Below, one piece after another: positions 6,408 to 15,600 of a stretch of 31,657 nucleotides of DNA. This DNA is from Porphyromonadaceae bacterium UBA7203 (GTDB lineage: Bacteria; Bacteroidota; Bacteroidia; Bacteroidales; Muribaculaceae): the NCBI GenBank assembly GCA_002490725.1, contig DKUN01000005.1, positions 1 to 31,657 of the forward strand, written 5' to 3'. The translations under genes and the position numbers were made by a program. Each line of letters starts with the position of its first letter. The stretch's first letter is position 1. The notes below the pieces were generated by a model, which did not search any database, was not told the DNA's origin, and was given only the letters and a program-made list of their open reading frames with translations.

Positions 6408-7637
6408 ATGAAACTTTTCCGCTTTATCCCGGCTCTGGCCGCAGTGGCGCTCGTTTCACTCACGTCTTGCGGCGGTGATGATAACGACGAACTGGGTGAA
6501 CCCATAGTGCCCGGATCCTCTATCGAGCAGCAAAAACAATTTGTAGCTGAAACCGCTTCGGAACTCATGCTCAAGTTCAACGCCGAAGAGCAGCGCGAGG
6601 TCATTGAGCTGCTGAACTACATTGACCGTACATACGGCTATCTCATCTTGCCAGGCCAAAACGAGGAAGAGGAGGGTTACTATCCCTACAATAAAATAGG
6701 CCGTAGCAATGAGGTGATTGACATCGCCACAGGTTATTCGGAATATACCGGCATCTACGAGCCTTCGGCTACCGAGTGGGTGAAAGTCGCTGATTCGAAC
6801 GACCTGATTTTCCGCGTTAACGACGTTGTTTATAATCGCATCGAGATGACCGTTACACGCAGCGGCTCGAACACAGCCAACGTCTATGATCCCGAGAGCG
6901 GCGACAGCTTTGAGGTAATCGTACCCAGAACCGTCAGCGCAACCCTGACCGCCGGCGGCAAAACAATGTTCTCGCAGAACCTGTCGACCACTTTCAGCCA
7001 GAGCGCAGCCACCCTCACCGCTACCGAAACCACCAAGGCTGCCAACATCGAAATTGTCAGCACCGTCAACGGTAACAACTCCAGCGCCAGCACCACTATG
7101 GCGCTCAAGGTCAACGGCGAGCAGATTATTTCTGCCAACGGTACTCTCAACGGCCGCAATCTCTGCGACCCCGACGTCATTACCAATGCCGTTTGGAACG
7201 AAACCTTCGAGCAGCTGATTAGCGGTTGCAATGTAAGCGGCAATGTGCTCAACCGCATGAATGTTAACGGCTCGATTAACTTCAGTCGCAACTTCTTCCA
7301 GTATGTCGATTCATATTATGACTATGGCGAATACTACGATATGACCCGAGCAGAGGCTGCTGCTGCCTGCAACAACGCAGTCACCGCTCTCAACAATGCC
7401 TTCAACTTTTGGCTCGGCTTCAACAATACCGCCGAAAAGCAGGCCACTGTTGAATTCGTCAGCTACTGCGACGACTACGGCTGGGATGGTCACGAAGCCG
7501 GCTACTACACGCCTGTCGCAACCATCAAGTTCGCCGACGGCACCACCTACACCGACGAACTTCTCAACACCGGATTCGACTCCGTTGTCAACCAGTGGGA
7601 GAACCTCATCAATTCCTATTTAAACCTTTGGAACTGA
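6408..7637 (+). CDS. Hypothetical surface lipoprotein
   Basis: A 409-residue protein I do not recognise. A lipoprotein signal ends at LTSC with Cys21, followed by GGDDNDE; acidic residues just after the lipid-modified Cys are the known surface-export signal of Bacteroidota, so it probably sits on the outside of the outer membrane. The middle part (about 170-300) is rich in Thr, Ser and Asn with alternating hydrophobic residues, suggesting beta structure, and there is a Tyr/Asp-rich stretch (VDSYYDYGEYYDM) near 300-312. It has its own strong promoter and is followed after 26 bp by a TonB-dependent receptor, so the two are likely co-transcribed. Function unknown; ligand capture for the receptor is possible but only suggested by position. 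Confidence 0.75.
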   Translation: MKLFRFIPALAAVALVSLTSCGGDDNDELGEPIVPGSSIEQQKQFVAETASELMLKFNAEEQREVIELLNYIDRTYGYLILPGQNEEEEGYYPYNKIGRSNEVIDIATGYSEYTGIYEPSATEWVKVADSNDLIFRVNDVVYNRIEMTVTRSGSNTANVYDPESGDSFEVIVPRTVSATLTAGGKTMFSQNLSTTFSQSAATLTATETTKAANIEIVSTVNGNNSSASTTMALKVNGEQIISANGTLNGRNLCDPDVITNAVWNETFEQLISGCNVSGNVLNRMNVNGSINFSRNFFQYVDSYYDYGEYYDMTRAEAAAACNNAVTALNNAFNFWLGFNNTAEKQATVEFVSYCDDYGWDGHEAGYYTPVATIKFADGTTYTDELLNTGFDSVVNQWENLINSYLNLWN

Positions 7638-7663
7638 TTTGCAGAAATTTGAAATCATTTGTA

Positions 7664-9688
7664 ATGGGGGTCGCTTTACGGCTCCCATTACTATTACTCC
7701 TATTGCCGGGGGCTGCCTATGGCGCGCAGCCCGATTCAACCGTAACGCAACTGAGCGAGGTTGTTGTCGAGGCCAATACCGGCCCTGCGGCAAGGATTAC
7801 GTCGGGTGGAAATGTCAAGGTGTCGGCCGAGTCGCTGCGCTATGGTTCCCGGCTGATGGGCGAGGCTGATCTGCTTGTAGCCCTGAAGAGGGTGGGCGGA
7901 GTGTCGAGCGTCGGCGACTATGGCTCCGGCCTCGTTATCCAGGGTAATGACCCGTCGCAGGTGATTTATCTGGTGGACGGCGCCCCGGTTTTCTTTCCCT
8001 ACAGATTCGGTGGTGTATTCTCGACATTCAATACCTCACATTTCAACTCGGTCAACGTTATGCGCTACGGGCGTTTGGCAGCCACACCATCGCGCCTCGG
8101 TGCCGTGGTTAACATCGCACCCCGCCTTGATTATTTCAACCCTCTTTCGGGGTCAGTCAACGTTGGTCTGCTTGCATCGACCCTTACGGTAAGAACCGGT
8201 GTGAAAAAGCGGTTTGCCCTGAGCGCATCGGGCCGCATTTCATATATCGACGCTCTCTATGGCCGTTTTCTGAATAACGATGTCAATGCAAACCATTATA
8301 ATTTCGGTGACATAAACCTATCGGCCGGTTGGCGCATTGACAGTCTCAACTATCTGACGGCCGGCTATTTTTTCAATTCCGACAAACTGCACTCGGGCAA
8401 TAACAACTACGCCATGAATACGCGCCTGCGTTGGCGTAACAATGTGGCGTCATTGCGCTGGACCCACCGAGGTCGACGACCTGCTGAAATCACGGCTTAT
8501 TACTCGGAATTCGGCAGCAGGCTCAACGTCGGTTTTCCGCAGTTTGACGTTACCGGACGAGCCGGCATCGCATCAATCGGTGCCACAGGCAGGATTCGGC
8601 TCAACGGGGCCCGCGGGTTCAAGCCAGGTTTCACGGTTGGCGGCGAAGCTGCGGGCTATTCAATCACGCCGCTATGGGCCGAACTTCATGGCGAGGTCCG
8701 GCAGCCGAGCGCGCCCGCAAGGCGTACGCGGCCGTATGAGGCAAGGGTGTTTGCCGACGCCGAGTTCATGCCGTCAGATGTGTTAACATTTTCGGCCGGG
8801 CTTTCGGTTTCGACATTCTCGTTTCGCTACTATGCCGTCGACCCCCGCTTTTCGGCCGAGCTGAGGGCGGGCGACAATTGCTGGAACATCGGCGCAGGGC
8901 GCTATAGCCAGTATCTCCATCTGATAGGCTTCTCGGAAATTGGCCTGGCGTCAAACTTCTGGCTCGGTAGCGGAAGCGATGTGACGCCCCAACGTTCGTG
9001 GGACTTCTCGGCAGGATGGTCACGACCGCTTATGGGCGGTGACCTCTTTCTCACGGCCTCGCTCTATTACAAGATTGTCAGCTCCCAGTCGGAATATAGC
9101 GGGCAGGTGCTCGACATCATTGACGCCGACTATGACGCAGCAGGCCATATCTTCACGGCCGACGGCTACAATACAGGCCTGGATATAGGCATTCAGAAGC
9201 GCTTCGGCCGGCTGACCGGGTCGGCGTCATATTCATTCGGGCGCGCCATGAGGCATCTTCCCGGCAGCAGCGAGCGGTTTCACTCGCTCACCGACGCGGG
9301 CCATCAGTTCAAGGCCGATGCCGAATTCGGAATCAACAGCCATTGGTCAGTGAGCGCCTCATTCGTTTACAGTTCAGGCCGTGTCTACACACCGACCCGC
9401 TATCTTTATATTATAGCCAACCGTCTGATTGCCGAATATGGCGCGCGCAACTCAGGGCGTATGCCCGACTATCAGCGACTTGACCTATCGGGAACTTACC
9501 GTTTTCGCACCGGCGGCCGCATTCCGCTTAACCACACCGTCAACATCTCGCTTATCAACGCCTATGGCCACCGTAATGTCGAGAGCCAGTTTTTTGCAAT
9601 TGACGGCGAGACGATGCGCTATAAACTGTATCGCGTGTCGTCGCTCTATCGATTCCTTCCATCAGTCAGTTATAGCATAGATTTTTAA
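7664..9688 (+). CDS. TonB-dependent outer membrane receptor (non-SusC type)
   Basis: The open frame reaches back to 7595 inside the previous gene, but ATG 7664 starts a proper signal peptide (poly-Leu core ending near AAYGA), giving 674 residues. A LSEVVVEAN segment just after the signal looks like a TonB box, then the plug domain (about 40-160) shows GEADLLVALKRVGGVSSVGD and VYLVDGAP-type motifs (here IYLVDGAPV), followed by a 22-strand-type barrel rich in aromatic residues and ending in Phe. The usual N-terminal carboxypeptidase-D-like domain of many Bacteroidota receptors is absent, and there is no SusD partner. This receptor type is commonly paired with a DUF4249 lipoprotein, as here, two bases downstream. 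The substrate is unknown. Confidence 0.85.
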   Translation: MGVALRLPLLLLLLPGAAYGAQPDSTVTQLSEVVVEANTGPAARITSGGNVKVSAESLRYGSRLMGEADLLVALKRVGGVSSVGDYGSGLVIQGNDPSQVIYLVDGAPVFFPYRFGGVFSTFNTSHFNSVNVMRYGRLAATPSRLGAVVNIAPRLDYFNPLSGSVNVGLLASTLTVRTGVKKRFALSASGRISYIDALYGRFLNNDVNANHYNFGDINLSAGWRIDSLNYLTAGYFFNSDKLHSGNNNYAMNTRLRWRNNVASLRWTHRGRRPAEITAYYSEFGSRLNVGFPQFDVTGRAGIASIGATGRIRLNGARGFKPGFTVGGEAAGYSITPLWAELHGEVRQPSAPARRTRPYEARVFADAEFMPSDVLTFSAGLSVSTFSFRYYAVDPRFSAELRAGDNCWNIGAGRYSQYLHLIGFSEIGLASNFWLGSGSDVTPQRSWDFSAGWSRPLMGGDLFLTASLYYKIVSSQSEYSGQVLDIIDADYDAAGHIFTADGYNTGLDIGIQKRFGRLTGSASYSFGRAMRHLPGSSERFHSLTDAGHQFKADAEFGINSHWSVSASFVYSSGRVYTPTRYLYIIANRLIAEYGARNSGRMPDYQRLDLSGTYRFRTGGRIPLNHTVNISLINAYGHRNVESQFFAIDGETMRYKLYRVSSLYRFLPSVSYSIDF

Positions 9689-9690
9689 GC

Positions 9691-10521
9691 ATGAACAGAC
9701 TTGTGATTTTTTTGCCGGCGGTAATGATACTGGCAGGATGTAACGGCGACGAGCCTGACGTGCGCGCAGACGTTCCGGTGATTGAAGCCTGGATTGATTC
9801 GGGAGGCCATCCGGCGGTCATGTTTACGTCGGCCATTACCCCTGACCCTGAGGGTGGAGACTTGATGGATAAGATGATTCGCTGGGGCAAGGTGACAATC
9901 AGCGACGGAGAGCGCGAGGTGGTCATGACCGGAGCGCGCTCAAACGACCACTTTCCGCCTTATCGTTATTTCACAGCCGAAATTCTCGGTGAGCCGCATA
10001 AAAACTACAGGATTACGGCCGACTATGGATCAATGCACGCCGAGTCGGTCTGTTATATGCATGAGCCGACGCCTATCGATGATATAACCTTTACGGCCGA
10101 CAGCGACAACGATACCCTGCGGTCGACAACGCTTCACTTCACGGCTCCGGACGATGTGCCGGCCTACTACTATCTTACCATCAGAGACAGTGAGTCAACG
10201 GCCGGCTCGCTGCCCGCGCTGATGGGATGTAAGGAGGCCACAGTTGCCGGCGAGCATGTCACCATACCGGTTTTCAACTCCAAACAGAATTACAAGGTCG
10301 AGCACTTTGTTGCCCAGCTGCGTATAGGGCAGTCGGCGGTAGTGTCGCTGCATCGTGTGACCAAGGAGGTCTATGAGTTCTGGCGCGCTTATGACGATGC
10401 GGTCATGTTCAGCGAGAACATGTTGCTTGGCTCTAATGCGTCGCTGCCCACAAACATAAGTGGAGGGCTTGGCGTGTTCAGTGCGCGGGCAACATCCTCG
10501 AAGTTCATTACAGTTAAATAA
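9691..10521 (+). CDS. DUF4249-family lipoprotein
   Basis: A 276-residue lipoprotein with Cys17 after a LAGC lipobox, then NGDEPD, an acidic stretch that suggests surface exposure. The pattern of beta strands and a C-terminal SGGLGVFSARATS segment match DUF4249 proteins, which accompany TonB-dependent receptors in Bacteroidota. It starts 2 bases after the receptor stop. Its likely role is as partner of that receptor at the cell surface; this is inferred from the gene pair, not shown by any motif. The same transcript may continue into the pyrophosphohydrolase gene 13 bp downstream. Confidence 0.75.
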   Translation: MNRLVIFLPAVMILAGCNGDEPDVRADVPVIEAWIDSGGHPAVMFTSAITPDPEGGDLMDKMIRWGKVTISDGEREVVMTGARSNDHFPPYRYFTAEILGEPHKNYRITADYGSMHAESVCYMHEPTPIDDITFTADSDNDTLRSTTLHFTAPDDVPAYYYLTIRDSESTAGSLPALMGCKEATVAGEHVTIPVFNSKQNYKVEHFVAQLRIGQSAVVSLHRVTKEVYEFWRAYDDAVMFSENMLLGSNASLPTNISGGLGVFSARATSSKFITVK

Positions 10522-10534
10522 CACTTAGATAGAT

Positions 10535-10861
10535 ATGACACTTGACGAATATCAAAGCGCCGCATTGAAAACGGCGATTTACCCTTCAGAGATGAGCATT
10601 GTTTATCCGACCCTCGGCCTGACGGGTGAGGCGGGCGAAGTGGCCGATAAAGTAAAGAAAACCATCCGCGACAATGGCGGACGGTTTTCAGACGATCGTC
10701 GCCGGCAGATTGCACTGGAGCTCGGCGATGTTATGTGGTATGCCGCCACGCTGGCCCGCGACCTCGGCTATTCGCTTGACGATATTGCCGCAATGAACAT
10801 TGATAAGATAGCGTCGCGCGTAGAGCGCGGGGCCTTGCACGGGGCGGGCGATAACCGTTAA
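10535..10861 (+). CDS. MazG-like nucleoside triphosphate pyrophosphohydrolase
   Basis: A 108-residue all-helical protein. It carries the MazG/MazG-like metal-binding pattern: Glu32 and Glu35 in GEAGEVADKVKK and Glu62 and Asp65 in LELGDVMWY. Such enzymes hydrolyse NTPs or dNTPs to the monophosphate and pyrophosphate, and are thought to clear unwanted nucleotides; the exact substrate is not predictable. It follows the DUF4249 gene by 13 bp. Its TAA stop shares bases with the stop of the convergent helicase gene (TTAA, 10858-10861), so there is no room for a terminator between them. Confidence 0.88.
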   Translation: MTLDEYQSAALKTAIYPSEMSIVYPTLGLTGEAGEVADKVKKTIRDNGGRFSDDRRRQIALELGDVMWYAATLARDLGYSLDDIAAMNIDKIASRVERGALHGAGDNR

Positions 10862-12609
10862 CGGCGCTTTTTGCGGAACTTGGCAAACGGAGGCTCGGAC
10901 TGAGTTTCGGTTGCCGCATGGCGCGCTTTCTTGGCGTTGAGGCGTGTGTAATCCTTTTCGGCATCGGCCTGTTCGCAATGGAGGCGCTTTCCGAAGAATT
11001 CCGCTCCTTTGAGCGCTGCGGCAATGCGGGGGCCGTCTGCTTTCTTGACGTCGAAGAGCGTATAGGTAGGCAGCAAGTCAATGCGGCCCACGTCGACGCG
11101 CTGGCCGGGTACGAGGTGGTTGAGCATGTCAATAAGGTTGCCTGCATAGAAGCCGTCGCGCTTGCCAACGCTTACATACATACGTGCCATGCCGCGCGCG
11201 GCCGTGCGGCGGTCTTTTTCTTCGTTGGTCGGTATTTCGCGTTTAGGCTTTTCCTTGCGGTCTGACTTTTTGGGTTTGTCGCTGATGTTTTCGATTTCGG
11301 GTGCGTCGCGATAATAGTCGAGCAGACGGTTGAACTCGAGCGAAAGCACGCGTTTCAGCAGGTCGTTGCCGTCGAGCCACTCGAGTTTTTTCTCTACTCC
11401 GGGCAGGAAGCGGCCAATCGCATTCTCATTTACCTCGACTCGTTCGAGTCGGTCGGCAAGGTTATAGATCTGCTTTTCGATGATGTGGTCAGGCGTGGGC
11501 ACGTCGCGGTGTTCGAATGTCTTGCCGATTTTCTTTTCGATTTCACGGAGTTTACCTTTTTCGCGCGAGTGGATAATAGCGATTGATACACCGGTTTTGC
11601 CTGCGCGTCCGGTGCGTCCGGAGCGGTGGGTATAGACGGCGGTGTCGTCAGGCAGACCATAGTTGATAACGTGGCTCACATTATCGACGTCGAGGCCGCG
11701 GGCGGCGACATCGGTGGCAACGAGCAGCGAGAGCACGCGGTCACGGAATTTTTTCATGACAATGTCGCGCTGCTGCTGCGAAAGGTCTCCGTGGAGTGCG
11801 TCGGCATTGTAGCCGTCTTGAATCAGACTGTCGGCAATTTCCTGCGTTTCTTTGCGCGTGCGGCAGAAAATAATGCCGTAGATGTTGGGAGAGTTGTCGG
11901 CCACGCGTTTGAGGGTCAGATACTTGTCTGATGCCTTGACCATGTAGTAGATGTGGCGCACGTTTTCGGCGCCCGAGTTGCGCGTGCCGATTACGAATTC
12001 GGTAGGCGAGTGCATGTATTTCTTGGCTATGCCGCTGATTTCCTTGGGCATTGTAGCCGAGAACATGAGCATTTTGCGCTGTTCGGGCACGTTGGCAAGA
12101 ATTGCGTCAATCGAGTCGAGAAAGCCCATGTTGAGCATTTCGTCGGCTTCGTCGAGAACTACGGTGTGAACGTTGTCGAGGTTAACCTCCTTGCGCTCGA
12201 TCAGGTCGATGAGGCGGCCCGGGGTAGCTACGATAATCTGCACCCCGTTGCGCAGGGCTCTGATCTGGCTCATGATTGACGACCCGCCATAAACGGGAAG
12301 CACCTTGAGGCCTTTGATGTATTTGGAATAGTCGGCGAGGTCAGCGCCTATCTGGAGGCAGAGTTCGCGGGTAGGGGAGAGAATCAGCGCCTGTGTGCGG
12401 TAGTCGTCAGGATCAATGCGCTGGAGCAGCGGAATGCCGAATGCGGCGGTTTTGCCTGTGCCGGTCTGGGCCAGGGCTATAACATCATTGTCTTTTTCGA
12501 GCAGATGGGGTATAACTTTTTCCTGCACGGGCATGGGGTGTTCGAAGCCGAGGTCTTCGATAGCGCGCAGCAGGACGTCGCTTACGCCAAGTTCTTTAAA
12601 TGTCTGCAT
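10858..12609 (-). CDS. DEAD-box ATP-dependent RNA helicase with DbpA-type RNA-binding domain
   Basis: A 583-residue helicase similar to DeaD/CsdA, which unwinds RNA in ribosome assembly and mRNA decay, often at low temperature. Motifs in order: Q motif near 22-29, AQTGTGKT (47-54), PTREL (79-83), TPGR (129-132), DEAD (153-156), SAT (184-186), then HRSGRTGRAG in the second RecA domain. The last part (RMYVSVGKRDGFYAGNLIDM and following) is the DbpA RNA-binding fold, followed by a basic tail ending in KFRKKRR. I chose ATG 12609 (MQTFKELGV); the longer frame begins with TTG. A strong hairpin lies 20 nt upstream of the start codon and no clear promoter was found between it and the upstream beta-galactosidase gene. 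Confidence 0.93.
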   Translation of the reverse strand: MQTFKELGVSDVLLRAIEDLGFEHPMPVQEKVIPHLLEKDNDVIALAQTGTGKTAAFGIPLLQRIDPDDYRTQALILSPTRELCLQIGADLADYSKYIKGLKVLPVYGGSSIMSQIRALRNGVQIIVATPGRLIDLIERKEVNLDNVHTVVLDEADEMLNMGFLDSIDAILANVPEQRKMLMFSATMPKEISGIAKKYMHSPTEFVIGTRNSGAENVRHIYYMVKASDKYLTLKRVADNSPNIYGIIFCRTRKETQEIADSLIQDGYNADALHGDLSQQQRDIVMKKFRDRVLSLLVATDVAARGLDVDNVSHVINYGLPDDTAVYTHRSGRTGRAGKTGVSIAIIHSREKGKLREIEKKIGKTFEHRDVPTPDHIIEKQIYNLADRLERVEVNENAIGRFLPGVEKKLEWLDGNDLLKRVLSLEFNRLLDYYRDAPEIENISDKPKKSDRKEKPKREIPTNEEKDRRTAARGMARMYVSVGKRDGFYAGNLIDMLNHLVPGQRVDVGRIDLLPTYTLFDVKKADGPRIAAALKGAEFFGKRLHCEQADAEKDYTRLNAKKARHAATETQSEPPFAKFRKKRR

Positions 12610-12623
12610 TGTTTGGTTTGAGT

Positions 12624-12674
12624 CTAACAACCGGGGCGCGAGTCTTCGCGCCCCGGTTGGAATAGGATTGTTAG
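12624..12674. terminator. Strong GC-rich hairpin between lacZ and the helicase gene
   Basis: Perfect 13-bp arms, 12629-12641 and 12646-12658, enclose a 4-nt loop; an outer pair CTAACAA (12624-12630) and TTGTTAG (12668-12674) extends the symmetry. On the minus strand it lies 36 nt after the beta-galactosidase stop and ends 20 nt before the helicase start. There is no U-run after it on either strand, so it may be a terminator of an unusual kind, an mRNA end stabiliser, or a structure in the helicase leader. Confidence 0.55.
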
Positions 12675-12694
12675 GTGTTAAAAAAAACTGTTGT

Positions 12695-15600
12695 TTATCT
12701 GATGAATGTTTTGTGGCCGTTTACGATGTAGATGCCCGGGCGAAGGTTATTTTCGATGATGCGCCGTCCGAGCAGGTCGTAGATGCCGTTTATCTTGTTT
12801 CCGTCGGCAGTGATTTCGCTGATAGCGGTTTTTTCGCCAACGTTGACAAGGATGTCGTAGGCAACACCCTCGTGCACATTCTGCGCGTTGTACGCGGGAA
12901 TACCGTTGCGCCATGCGTTATTATAGATAACGCGTACAACTGCTGTGCCGTCTTCTGTGCCTGCGGGAATTGTGATAGACTGAGTCAGGTCCATGACTTT
13001 GTCGTAGTTGGCAAGGTTGTTTGCTCCGGAGAAGTTGTCGCCATGGCTTGCCACATGTTCCATTTCACTGTCGCCCGGAAGTCCGAGATAGAAGTGAGCG
13101 GTGTTGTAGCGGAGGTCCTGGTAGGTGACGTTTTCAGCGCGTGGACCGGCTTCGTTGGCCACGAGGTTGAGGGTGAACGTAGAGCCGGCGTCGGCAGCAA
13201 TCGCTTCAGGCACGCTGGTGTAGAATGCGGGCTGAGACTTGTAGGTGACATTGATGTCGCGCTTGGCGCCGGTGCTGCTTATGGTCTTTACCCATGCTTT
13301 GCCTTCGCCGTGCATTGAGCCGGAGGGCGCTTCGAAGGGGTTGTTGGGGAATACGGGAACTTCGGGCAGTTCGGTATAATCGAATCCTGCGGCGAATTCA
13401 CCGTCGATTACAACGGGGATGTCGTAAGCCACACCTTCCTTGATGTTTTGCATGGCCGGACTGACGCTGCCGGTTCCCTGCCATGCGTGTTGGTAGATTA
13501 CGCGGATGAGGCCTTCGCCGGTTTTGGCGTTGTAGGGAATGTTCATCTCCTGCACTATGTTCATTACCTTGTCGTAGTTGGCTACTTTAGCGGCGCCCCA
13601 TTGAACGTCGCCGATGATTGCGAACTGTTCAAGCGAGCCGCTGTTGTTGAGGTCGGTGTAGATAACGGCATAGTTATAGCGGAGGTCCTGATATGCTACG
13701 TTTTCGTCGCGTGGACCGGCTTCGTTGGCCACGAGGTTGAGTGTAACGGTTGAGCCGGACTTGACTTTGAGGGTCTGGGGCAGACAGGTGTAAACGTTCT
13801 CAGGGGCCGATGTGGCAGTGAAGCTGATGTTCTCTTCTGCACCTTCGGTCGTGATTGATTTTACCCAGGCTTTGCCTTCGGGATGCATCTCGCCCGAGGG
13901 AGTGCCGTAGCCTTGTTCATTGTTGATGTCGCGGGTGCCTATACGCAGAGTTATGTCGTAGACCGAGCCGGAAGCGACGGGGCCGTCAGCTTTCGGAGTG
14001 CCGTTTTCGTCGATGACGATGCGCATGCGGTAGTCGCCGGCTTTTGCGTTAGCGGCAACATTGATGTTGAAATTCGATATGGCTTCGTCGGCGCTGAATT
14101 CGAAGTCCTGGTTCCAGTCAACCCAAGCTGCGATGTTGGCAGTTTTCGAGAGGGTGTGGGTCAGGGGTGTTGAGCTGCCGATTTTTGCATAGGCCACGTT
14201 GGCGATTACGTTGTAGAGTTCAGCGGGAGCGGAGGTAGCGGTATAGTCGAGGCCGGCGCCGTTGAGAGCGGTCAGGTATGCACCCTTGGTTCCGGTGGGG
14301 ACGGCATATCCGGCACCCTTCGACACGAGCGGAGTGAAGCGCAGCTTGTTTGTGAGCTGCTTGTTGGCTGGGATGAGGTAGCGTGTCCATACGCGCGAGC
14401 CGCACGAGCCGTTGCCGATGCCCTTTTGCTGGTAGTCGAGGTGGAGAATAACTTCCTTGCGCGGTGCGAGTTCGGCATCGTGTCTAACCGTGCCGTAGTC
14501 AGCTTCGGTGTGGTGGAGAGCCGAGAAGCTGACCTGGCCTTCGGTTTCGATGAGGAGGCCGAATTCGGGGTCTTCCTTCGAGGTTAGTTTCAGATAGCGG
14601 AGCTCTTCGTGGTTGCCCATGCTCTGCGGGCGGATGAAGCGCTCGTGCTCGTCGGTGACAGTTGAGTTATAAACGGCGGCGAAACTTGCTGTTTTGCGGT
14701 CGGAATAGTTGCTGAGAGGGCCGCGGGCGAAGTATTCGAGATTTTCGAGTGCGGGATTGAGAGCCATGCTCTGGCCCAGGCGCTCGATTGCCTGAGTATC
14801 GTCCGTTGCGCTGGTCTTGTTGACATAGACCGACTTGATGTCGAGAGTGCCGTCGGCATAGATGGTATAGTGGTTGCGGAGGCTTGCGGCAGTGGGATGG
14901 TCGAAGCATGCAACGAGTTCAACGGCTTTCGCTCCGGTTGCGTCACCTTCGATGAAGCTGCAGTAGAGAGCGTTGCCCGAGAGGTTATATCCCTTCATGG
15001 TAGAGGGGGGAGTGCCGCTGTAGGGAGCGTCATTTTCAATCCAGCGATAGGAGTCGAAAGTCAGACCGGCTTCGTTGTAGATGTATTCATGGCCGCCGAA
15101 ATTCATTGAAACGAGACGGCCTTCGTTGTCGAAGCTGTAGCAGAATCCGTTGCCCGAAATCTTTACAGGACCGTTGCCGCGGGTTTCAAGCGATGCGGTC
15201 AGGGCGTTGAGGTCGATGTCGGCGAGTTTCGGACGTTCGTTGATGGCAAACTGCTCTTCGGCTACTACGTGGCCGACTTCGGCCCAGTCGTTGGCCTGAC
15301 GGGTGAGGAAGCGAATCGTAAGCAGATATTCCGCATCGTCGGTGATAGAGGTGTTGTAGGGTATGGTGAGAGTTTTGCTCTCTTCGGAGGCTACATTGAA
15401 GTTGGTGATTTTGCCTGATTCAACGTCGATGCCGTCCTTGCTTATGCTCCAGGCGATTTCAAAGTCGCTCAGGTCAATGAAGTCGTAGGTGTTGTTGACG
15501 GTGATTGATTTTGCCTCGCGTGAGAAGTCCTTCATCTTGATCCACTGGTGAACCTTCTTGACTTCAACGAGTTTCTGAGTCACTTCGCGTTCAGGGCCGA

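Noticed and set aside
6408..10521. A SusC/SusD polysaccharide utilisation locus
   Set aside because: The receptor lacks SusC features and the lipoproteins do not resemble SusD; the GH2 gene is on the opposite strand several genes away.
12416..13318. A 300-codon plus-strand frame across the helicase and lacZ junction
   Set aside because: It runs antisense to two well-supported genes and through the intergenic hairpin, and its translation resembles no protein I know.
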